Source: Phycisphaerales bacterium UBA2396 (GTDB lineage: Bacteria > Planctomycetota > Phycisphaerae > Phycisphaerales > UBA1924). Taken from it: DNA of 64,000 nucleotides. Shown here piece after piece: positions 8,451 through 15,468 of this stretch (the first letter of the stretch is position 1; each line of letters opens with the position of its first letter). A program made the position numbers and the translations under genes. The notes beneath the pieces are model-generated. The model did no database searches. It was not told the DNA's origin and was given only the letters and a program-made list of their open reading frames with translations. The stretch is from contig DDSG01000180.1 in the NCBI GenBank assembly GCA_002343325.1, positions 13,845-77,844 of the forward strand, read 5' to 3'.

Positions 8451-9154
8451 ACGACGGCGTCGGTGGAGGCGGCGAGTCGGACGCACCCTTCCGCGAGGAT
8501 GTCAACCGCGTCATACACGCGGACGGGGCTGGTCTCGGCGGTGACGACGAGTGGCGCCTCGGAGCAGCCGAGAATGACGCCTTCGCACCCCTTGCGTTCG
8601 AGGCCTTGCAGGATGGAGTTGACGGCCTGCTGGCTTTCGGGCTTGAAGTGCCCGTGGATGAGTTCGTCAAAGATGATGTTTTCGAGGGTGTCGCACTCGA
8701 ACTCGCTGGGGGCTTCGACGCGGATCCCGCGGAGGCCCAGATGGGTCTGGTAGGCAGAGGCCTGGGTGACGAGCTTGGTGCCGATGATGCCGACGTGCTT
8801 GTGTCCGGCGGCCTGAATCGCCGCGGCGACGAGGTCGGTGGGGCTGACCCAGGGGATGGGCGAGCCCGCGCGGGCGAGGTGGATCCCGTGGAGCAGGGCC
8901 TGGTCCGGAGTGACAGCGAAGGCGGCCCCAGCGCGGGCGAGAATCTCGGCGGAGCGGCGGAGGAGCTTGCCAACGGCCATCCAGTCCTGCGCATGGATGG
9001 CTTCGATGTAATCGGAGAGACGCTCGTTGTGGAGCGTCATGACGGGATGTTCGTTGGGATGGAGGAGGCGAGTGGCGTGGCGGGAGATCTGGCGGTAGAA
9101 GAGCGAGGTGCCTTCGGGGCTCGCTCCGACGATGCCGATGTGTCTGGTCGCCAC
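8447..9154 (-). CDS. Aspartate/glutamate racemase family protein with Thr/Cys active site
   Basis: I start at GTG 9154, which follows a strong GGAAGGAG site, to give 235 residues; the longer frame has no ribosome site. The Asp/Glu racemase fold is clear: HIGIVGASPEG at the start and EGVILGCSEAPL near the end. Classical members use two Cys. Here the second is Cys197, but the first is replaced by Thr82 (AVTPDQALLH). E. coli YgeA, an L-Asp/Glu-specific racemase, is known to use a Thr83/Cys197 pair, so activity with altered stereo-preference is plausible. The gene is convergent with the rhodanese gene, and both stop codons lie in one palindromic CTAG. Confidence 0.85.
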   Translation of the reverse strand: MATRHIGIVGASPEGTSLFYRQISRHATRLLHPNEHPVMTLHNERLSDYIEAIHAQDWMAVGKLLRRSAEILARAGAAFAVTPDQALLHGIHLARAGSPIPWVSPTDLVAAAIQAAGHKHVGIIGTKLVTQASAYQTHLGLRGIRVEAPSEFECDTLENIIFDELIHGHFKPESQQAVNSILQGLERKGCEGVILGCSEAPLVVTAETSPVRVYDAVDILAEGCVRLAASTDAVV

Positions 9155-9264
9155 GACGCCGCTCCTTCCGCCCGCGCCCGGGCATCTGACGCCGGCCCGG
9201 ACCCTCAAGTGTCTGGAGCCATGGGGGCACGGTCAATGACCCCGGGGCGTACAGTCGATGGATC

Positions 9265-9771
9265 ATGGCGGACGCCTTTGACATCCTGGGGCTGCCCCCC
9301 CGTTTTGACCTTGACCCGGACCACTTGCAGCGGGCGTATTTGTCGCGAGCGGCGGCGTTGCACCCGGACTTGGCCGGGGCTTCGGATGAGCAGACGGGCG
9401 ACGACGACGCGCGGGCGGCGGAGCTCAACCAGGCTCGGGCCTCGCTCGCCGATCCGCTGCAGCGGGCCGAGGTGCTGATGAGGCGCCTTGGCGGGCCCGG
9501 CGTGGGTGACGATCGCACGCTGCCCGCGGGGTTTCTGGCCGAGATGCTCGCCTGGCGTGAACAGATTGAAGAGGAGCAGCCGCTGGACGAGGCCGGGGCG
9601 GCGGCGTGGCGGTCGCGGGCGGGTGCCCGCCGGGAAGAACTCACGGCGCAGCTTCGTGACGCGTTTGCGCGGAGGGACGCCGATTCTCTGACGGCGGCGC
9701 GACGGGTGATGAACCAGTGGCGGTACATCGACCGGCTCTTCGAACAACTCGAGTCAACGAACCTCGGCTAA
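9265..9771 (+). CDS. hscB: Fe-S cluster co-chaperone HscB
   Basis: The 168-residue protein has the J-domain plus C-terminal helical layout of HscB, which delivers the scaffold IscU to the Hsp70 HscA for iron-sulfur cluster transfer. The J-domain contains the HPD motif (LHPDL), which stimulates the Hsp70 ATPase. The C-terminal domain contains LPAGFLAEMLAWREQIEE, the region that binds the scaffold in known HscB proteins. No isc genes lie next to it. Downstream, 13 bases away, are two CNNM membrane proteins, probably in the same transcript without functional link. Confidence 0.88.
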   Translation: MADAFDILGLPPRFDLDPDHLQRAYLSRAAALHPDLAGASDEQTGDDDARAAELNQARASLADPLQRAEVLMRRLGGPGVGDDRTLPAGFLAEMLAWREQIEEEQPLDEAGAAAWRSRAGARREELTAQLRDAFARRDADSLTAARRVMNQWRYIDRLFEQLESTNLG

Positions 9772-9784
9772 TCTGCCTCCCGCT

Positions 9785-11080
9785 ATGGACGTCACGTCGA
9801 TCCCTCTGTTTGTCACGCTTGCCGCCGCCGGGGTGGCGTGCGCGGCGTGCTCGGCGGCGGAGACGTCGCTGCTGAGCCTGTCGGCGAGCGATCGACTGCG
9901 GCTTCGCAAGTCGCACCCGATCGTGGCGGGGGCGGTGCTGCGGCTTTTGTCCCGCCCGCGGCGGCTTCTGGTCGGGCTTCTGTTCGCCAACACGCTGGCC
10001 GCGGTCACCTACACCGTAGTGTCGACGTTTCTGGCCGAGAAGTTCACCAACGAAGCGGCGGACCTGGGGTTTCGCGCCGCGAGCCTGCTGGCGTTGATTC
10101 TGTTTGGCGAGACCTTGCCCAAGAGCATCGCCAGCGTGCACGCGGTGAAGTTCGCGGTGGTGCTCGCGGCACCGATCGAGGCGTGCCTGCGGGTGGCGTG
10201 GCCTGTGATCACGCTGCTGGACGCGGGGCTGGTGGCTCCGTTGTCGCGGCTGATGCGGCCTGCGGGGGCGGGCGAGGTCGAGCCGCTGACCCCGGAGGAG
10301 CTGGCGGCCTTGCTGAGGACCGGCGCTCGCGGCGCGGGGATTGACCAGGACGAGCAGCGCGTGCTGTCGCAGGTGCTGGAGCTTGGCGAGCTCCGGGTGC
10401 GCGACGCGATGGCTCCGCGGGTGGATATCCGATGGTTGCCCGAGCAGGCGACGCGGGAGGACGTGATCCGGCTGTCGAAAGAGACGGGGCACACCAAGTT
10501 CCCGCTGTGCCGCGGATCGATCGACAGCCGGGTGCTTGGGCTGCTGCACGCCAAGTCGTACCTGCGTGACTGCGGGCTGGCGGAACAGCGCCAAACGCCG
10601 ATGCCATCCCCCGCGCAGAGCCTTCGGCCGGTTCTCTTCGTGCCCGAACGGCTTCGGCTGGATCGGCTTCTTGAGATGTTCCGATCCAAGTCCGAGCACG
10701 TGGCGCTCGCGGTGGACGAGTTCGGTCAGATCACTGGACTGATCGAGATCGAGGACGTGGTCAGGCGGCTGATCGCGACCGAGTCGGACGCGACGGATTC
10801 GCTCGCCGACAGCATCAACCAGATCGACGAGCAGACGTGGCTTGTGCCCGGGCGCCTGAACGTGCGCAGTTGGCGCGGGCTCTTCGGGGATGTCGAGCTG
10901 GGGAACGTCGAGGGGCGTGTGTCGACGCTGGCCGGGCTGATCTTCAGCAAGCTCGGGCGTTTGCCGCGGAAGGACGACGCGGTTCGGCTGGGCAACCTTG
11001 AACTCAGGGTGGAGGCGATGGACGGGCGGACGGTGGGCACGGTTCGTGTCACGCTTCACGAGGCGGGGGTGGCGCCATGA
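9785..11080 (+). CDS. CNNM/HlyC-CorC family membrane protein with CBS pair
   Basis: The 431-residue protein has a DUF21/CNNM transmembrane domain (about 1-175), starting with a helix leading into SAAETSLLSLS, the small-residue AET motif of the family. A CBS pair follows (about 195-320; RDAMAPRVDIRWLP and GQITGLIEIEDVV). The C-terminal transporter-associated CorC/HlyC domain is at about 340-425. Family members are linked to divalent cation, often Mg2+, export or resistance. The gene overlaps the next paralog by ATGA, so the two are translationally coupled and may form a heteromer. Confidence 0.9.
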   Translation: MDVTSIPLFVTLAAAGVACAACSAAETSLLSLSASDRLRLRKSHPIVAGAVLRLLSRPRRLLVGLLFANTLAAVTYTVVSTFLAEKFTNEAADLGFRAASLLALILFGETLPKSIASVHAVKFAVVLAAPIEACLRVAWPVITLLDAGLVAPLSRLMRPAGAGEVEPLTPEELAALLRTGARGAGIDQDEQRVLSQVLELGELRVRDAMAPRVDIRWLPEQATREDVIRLSKETGHTKFPLCRGSIDSRVLGLLHAKSYLRDCGLAEQRQTPMPSPAQSLRPVLFVPERLRLDRLLEMFRSKSEHVALAVDEFGQITGLIEIEDVVRRLIATESDATDSLADSINQIDEQTWLVPGRLNVRSWRGLFGDVELGNVEGRVSTLAGLIFSKLGRLPRKDDAVRLGNLELRVEAMDGRTVGTVRVTLHEAGVAP

Positions 11081-12069
11081 GCGAGTACGCGACACTGGTC
11101 GGCTGGACATTGCTGGGTGCGGGGCTGATCGGCACGTTCGCGCTGAACGCGGCGGAAATTTCGCTGTACTCGGTCAGCCGCGTGCGTCTGAGCCTTCGCG
11201 TGGAGGCGGGAGAGCGGTCGGCGATCTTGCTGCAACGGGAGCTCGCGCGGCCCGGGAGAACTCTCGCGACGATCATGGTCGCGGTGAACATCATGGGGTA
11301 CCTGCTGGCGGAGGGTCTCAACCCGCTGGTGGAAAGCCCGGACGCGGGCCCGTGGAAGTCGGTGATTGTTGACGTGCTGATCCTGACGCCGCTGCTGCTG
11401 ATCGTGGGCGAAAGCCTGCCCAAGGAACTGGCGCGGGTGGAGGCGGATCGGATCGCGTACTGGGCGGCGCGGCCTCTGGCGGCGGCGGGAACGCTGCTGA
11501 CGTGGGTGGGGATCTTGCCTCTGGTGATGTGGTTCTCGCATCTCGGCGAGAGGCTGGCGGGGCTCAAGCACCATGATCCGGATGCGGCGCTGAGCGAGCC
11601 GCGGCGCAAGCTGGCGGAGCTGCTGAAGGAGGGTGCGGCGGGGGGAATCCTGAGCGAAAGCCAGACGACGCTGGTGGACCGGGCGCTGACGATCCGGCGG
11701 GTGCGGGTGGGCGACGAGATGGTGCCGATGGCGGGCGTTCGGACGATTCCCTTGGACGCGACGCGGGAGACGGCGCTGCGGCTGATCGGATCGCTGCCCC
11801 ACTCGCGGTTTCCGGTGGTCGATGGGCGCGGGCGCGTGGTGGGCGTGCTCCGGCAGATCGACCTTCATCTGCACCCGACTGCCCAGCCTCGTGAACTGCT
11901 GGCGCAGCCCGCGCGGCTAAGCGCGGAGATGCCGGTGACGCGAGCGGTGGCCGAGCTCTCGATGTCCGACGCTCGCATGGGGATCGTCGAGTCGGGCGGG
12001 AGGCCGATCGGACTGGTGACCGCGAAAGACCTGTTCGAGCCGCTGACGGGCGAACTGCCCGATCTGTAA
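11077..12069 (+). CDS. CNNM-family membrane protein with CBS pair, lacking the CorC/HlyC domain
   Basis: The 330-residue paralog is encoded directly after the previous gene, with an ATGA overlap. It has the DUF21 membrane domain (ALNAAEISLYSVSRVR near residue 25) and a CBS pair (about 195-325; DEMVPMAGVRTIP and GIVESGGRPIGLVTAKDLFE). It ends right after the second CBS motif, without the C-terminal CorC/HlyC domain that the neighbour has. Coupling and complementary domain content suggest a two-subunit cation-transport complex. This is inference; no substrate is shown by the sequence. Confidence 0.87.
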   Translation: MSEYATLVGWTLLGAGLIGTFALNAAEISLYSVSRVRLSLRVEAGERSAILLQRELARPGRTLATIMVAVNIMGYLLAEGLNPLVESPDAGPWKSVIVDVLILTPLLLIVGESLPKELARVEADRIAYWAARPLAAAGTLLTWVGILPLVMWFSHLGERLAGLKHHDPDAALSEPRRKLAELLKEGAAGGILSESQTTLVDRALTIRRVRVGDEMVPMAGVRTIPLDATRETALRLIGSLPHSRFPVVDGRGRVVGVLRQIDLHLHPTAQPRELLAQPARLSAEMPVTRAVAELSMSDARMGIVESGGRPIGLVTAKDLFEPLTGELPDL

Positions 12070-12082
12070 ATCGCGACGCGGA

Positions 12083-13057
12083 TCAGTTCTCGGGGACGCG
12101 GTCGGAGGTGACGATCTCGCGGAACTTCATGCGGAGGCGCTTGGTGATGGGTCCTTCGCCGTCGCTGAGCCGGGTGGACGTGGTGATGTTGCCCTTGCCG
12201 TCGTGCTGGTCGATCTGGGTGACGCCGATGATCTCGGCGGCGGTTCCGGTGAGGAAGACCTCGTCGGCATGGAGCACATCGTCGAGCCGCATGGACTTCT
12301 CGACGCACTTGAGCCCGAGCATGGGGGCGAGCTCGTTGGCGACAAAGGCGCGGGTGACGCCTTCGAGGATGCCCGCGTCGCTGGGCGGGGTGTAGAGGAC
12401 GCCGCCCTTGATGACGAAGATGTTGTCGCCTGAACCTTCGGTGACGAAGCCGTCGGTGTTGAGCATGATGACCTCGTCGCAGCCGAAGTCGATCGCCTCG
12501 CACTTGGCGAGGATGTTGTTGAGATAGTTGAGGCTCTTGATGCGTGGATCGAGGCAGGCGACGGGGGTCTTGGGACGGTTGGCGACGATGACGCGCATCC
12601 CGGTCTCGTAGTGCTCGGAGGGGAAGAGGCGGATCTGGTCGGCGATGCAGATGATGCCGGGCACGGGGCAACGGCGCGGGTCGAGCCCGAGGGTGCCGAA
12701 GCCGCGTGTGACGACGAGGCGGATGTAGCCTTCGGAGAGGTTGTTGGCGGCGATGCAATCGCGCTGGATCTGCACCATCTCGTTCATGCTGATGGGGATG
12801 TGCAGGCGGATCATCTCGGCGCAGCGGTAGAGGCGTTCGACGTGCTTCTGGCACTTGAAGATCTTCCCGCGGTAGACGCGGATGCCCTCGAAGACTCCGT
12901 CGCCGTAGAGAAGCCCGTGGTCGTAGACGGAAACCATCGCCTGGCTCTTGGGGACGATTTTGCCGTTGACATAGATGAGCGGCAGATCAGCGTCGGCCCC
13001 CTGATGAGAGGACGCGGGACCTACCGTGGGCTTCGAAACAACGCCGCTGCTGCTCAT
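12083..13057 (-). CDS. ilvE: Branched-chain amino acid aminotransferase
   Basis: This is a fold-type IV PLP enzyme of 324 residues that interconverts Val, Leu and Ile with their 2-oxo acids. Visible motifs are YGDGVFEGIRVYRGKIF near the start, IKSLNYLNNILAK with the PLP-binding Lys, and TEGSGDNIFVIKGG for the cofactor phosphate. I use the ATG at 13057, six bases after AAAGGAG; a TTG six bases further upstream is too close to that site. It lies 106 bases downstream of pheT on the same strand, with no clear terminator between them. Confidence 0.93.
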   Translation of the reverse strand: MSSSGVVSKPTVGPASSHQGADADLPLIYVNGKIVPKSQAMVSVYDHGLLYGDGVFEGIRVYRGKIFKCQKHVERLYRCAEMIRLHIPISMNEMVQIQRDCIAANNLSEGYIRLVVTRGFGTLGLDPRRCPVPGIICIADQIRLFPSEHYETGMRVIVANRPKTPVACLDPRIKSLNYLNNILAKCEAIDFGCDEVIMLNTDGFVTEGSGDNIFVIKGGVLYTPPSDAGILEGVTRAFVANELAPMLGLKCVEKSMRLDDVLHADEVFLTGTAAEIIGVTQIDQHDGKGNITTSTRLSDGEGPITKRLRMKFREIVTSDRVPEN

Positions 13058-13163
13058 GGTCAACTCCTTTCGCGAGGGCCGGGCCCCCGAGAAGAACGCG
13101 ATCGCCGCGCTCCCGGTTCGATTCTACTCACGATTCTGACCGTCAAGATCCCGGACGCCCTCT

Positions 13164-15257
13164 TTAGGCCGTTCTCCACGAGGCCCCGCACTCGCGGTTG
13201 AGACGCTCGACAATCTGGGCAACCTCCCCGTCCACTTCCTCGTGGCGGAGGGTCTTCTGGGCGTCGCGGAAACGAAGCCTGAGCGTGAGGGACTTTCGTC
13301 CCGCGCCGATCTGCTTCCCGCGGTAGACCCCGACGAACGAAACGCCCTCGAGCCGGGGCAAGGCCGCGCCCGCAACCACTTCGCGAACATGGTCCCAGGT
13401 CGTTTCTTCGGGCACGAGCGGGGAAAGATCTCGCTCGACAGCGGGAAAGGCGGGCAACGCTTCGACGCGACTCCTGGGCGGGAAAAGGCGGATCAGCTCG
13501 TCGAGATCGATCTCGGCGGCGGCGTATAGGCCGTCGAGCCCGCACTGCGAGACACTCGCGGGAGAAACGAGCCCGATCCAGCCGAGCGGCCGACCCGCCA
13601 GGGAGCACGCTCCGAACGCCTCGGGATCCCACCCGGCGGCAACAGGCGCAGCAGCATCAACTCGGACCGCAGCGGAGGAGCCCGCCAGCGCGGCGCACAG
13701 CGACTCGACCGCGCCTCGCACCATGCGCACTCCCGCCTGACGATCCGCGAGCGAGGGAGCTTTCCCCGAAATCGGCACGTCCAGAAGGAGCCCGACGATC
13801 GTTCGCTCGGCGCTGCGGCCGCCCGGGTGCTGCGCGAAGACCGACGAAACTTCGTACAGGCGGACCCCGCCGGGCTGCTGGGCCTGCCCGTCCTGATTGG
13901 CCTTTCGGCAGGCGAGCAGGCTTGGCACGAGGCTCGGCCTCAGAGTCGGCTCGGCGCCGCGCCGCTCGTCGTCGACGTTCACGATCTCGAGCCCTTGGGG
14001 CAGCCAGGCTTTGCCCTGCTCGGGCCTGACAAAGCTGAACGTCACCGTCTCAAAGAAGCCCAGACCGGTCAGCACATGCCCGATCTCTCGCATCGCCTTG
14101 CGTCGAACCTGCGGCGGGCGGATCTCGACACGCACGCGGGCGTCCACGGGCACGGCACTCAGGCCCTTGGACCTGGCGACCTCTTCGATCAGGTCGATTT
14201 CCTGATGAACATCGGTGCGGTACGCCGGAACTTCGAGTTCGATCGTGCCGTCTCGGCGGGAGACGCACACAAAGCCCAACGCCCCCAGAAGACGCTCGAT
14301 CTCCGCGTCGGGAACCGGATACCCAAGCACGGCTCGGCAGCGATCAAATCGAAGCGTGACACGCTTGCCGGAAGGCAAAGCGCCGCCCGCGGTCAGCACG
14401 CCGGCGAGCAGTTCGCCTCCCGCGACTTCGAGCAACAGCGAGGCAGCTCGATCGCTGGCCTCCCCGATGGTCCGGGCGTCGACGATTCGCTCGAAGCGGT
14501 AGCCCGCGTCGGTACGGATCGCCAGCCGTCTCGCCGCACGCCGGATGGTGACCGGATCCCACGTGGCGACCTCGAGCACGATATCGGTCGTCGTCGCATC
14601 GACCTCCGAATCGCCCCCGCCGATCACCCCGGCGAGAGACTGGGCCCGCTCGGCATCGGCGACGACGAGCTCGTTGGCCTTGAGCGTTCGGCTCTTCCCG
14701 TCGAGGGTCCTCAGAGGCTCCCCCTCTCTCGCGTACCGAACAACCAATCGCCCACCGGCGAGCTTGCGAAGATCAAAGACGTGGCAGGGGTTGCCCAGCT
14801 CGAACGTGATGAAATTCGTGACATCGACAACGTTGTTGATCGAGCGCTGCCCGACGCTGGCGAGGGCATCAACGAGCCAGGCAGGGCTCGGCCCGACCTT
14901 CAGGCCCCGGATGACACGGGCGGTGAAGAGAGGGCAGACCTCGGGGGTCTGGTTCTCGAGCGCGAACACACCCCGTACATCGGTCGCCGCGACTTTCGGG
15001 GCCGCATGCGGGGGAGCAACAAACTGTCGTCCGGTCTTCGCGGCGATTTCTCGAGCCAGGCCGACCATGCTGAGGCAATCGCCGCGGTTGGACGTGACCT
15101 CGACGTCGAGGCGTTCGTCGGGCTGCCCGGCGTCGTTGGCGATCACTTCCCTTGTTTCGATGGGAAATCCCGCCTCCATCAACACTTGGCACGCCTCGTC
15201 CGGGGCCAGCGAGGCGGGTGAGAGGTAGCGATTAAGCCAGCGGACGGAAGCGTGCAT
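13164..15257 (-). CDS. pheT: Phenylalanine--tRNA ligase beta subunit, short form without the N-terminal tRNA-binding OB domain
   Basis: The protein has 697 residues, against about 795 in E. coli. It starts with the B1 segment (MHASVRWLNRYLSP) and after about 45 residues passes directly to DVEVTSNRGDCLSMVGLARE, the start of the B3/B4 editing region. The EMAP-like OB-fold that normally sits between these parts is absent. The rest is standard: editing region, B5 with the RRAARRL segment, the catalytic-like core, and the ferredoxin-like anticodon-binding domain (PAVERDLSPLV to the end). pheS is not adjacent in this window. The domain loss is a clean internal deletion, not a frameshift. Confidence 0.92.
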   Translation of the reverse strand: MHASVRWLNRYLSPASLAPDEACQVLMEAGFPIETREVIANDAGQPDERLDVEVTSNRGDCLSMVGLAREIAAKTGRQFVAPPHAAPKVAATDVRGVFALENQTPEVCPLFTARVIRGLKVGPSPAWLVDALASVGQRSINNVVDVTNFITFELGNPCHVFDLRKLAGGRLVVRYAREGEPLRTLDGKSRTLKANELVVADAERAQSLAGVIGGGDSEVDATTTDIVLEVATWDPVTIRRAARRLAIRTDAGYRFERIVDARTIGEASDRAASLLLEVAGGELLAGVLTAGGALPSGKRVTLRFDRCRAVLGYPVPDAEIERLLGALGFVCVSRRDGTIELEVPAYRTDVHQEIDLIEEVARSKGLSAVPVDARVRVEIRPPQVRRKAMREIGHVLTGLGFFETVTFSFVRPEQGKAWLPQGLEIVNVDDERRGAEPTLRPSLVPSLLACRKANQDGQAQQPGGVRLYEVSSVFAQHPGGRSAERTIVGLLLDVPISGKAPSLADRQAGVRMVRGAVESLCAALAGSSAAVRVDAAAPVAAGWDPEAFGACSLAGRPLGWIGLVSPASVSQCGLDGLYAAAEIDLDELIRLFPPRSRVEALPAFPAVERDLSPLVPEETTWDHVREVVAGAALPRLEGVSFVGVYRGKQIGAGRKSLTLRLRFRDAQKTLRHEEVDGEVAQIVERLNRECGASWRTA

Positions 15258-15456
15258 GGGCCAAGGGTAGGGGGCCGTGACCCCGGCGACACCGGGGCCC
15301 GGCGGGCGCGTGAATCATGAGCCGCGGGTTATTTGGGGTTGCTCCTGGCGGCCAAATCGGTTATCAAAGGGATCAAATGTCTCCCGGGCCGGCGTGGACC
15401 CGGACGCGGCGAATGCTGTGATCGTCCGCGGACAATGTGTTTCTGGAGTGAGTTGC

Positions 15457-15464
15457 AGGAGGTG
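15457..15464 (+). promoter_or_regulatory. Strong ribosome-binding site fixing a TTG start
   Basis: AGGAGGTG lies six bases before TTG 15469. Translation from there starts exactly at the signal peptide, so this site decides the start of the dockerin-like protein. Confidence 0.8.
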
Positions 15465-15468
15465 TCCC

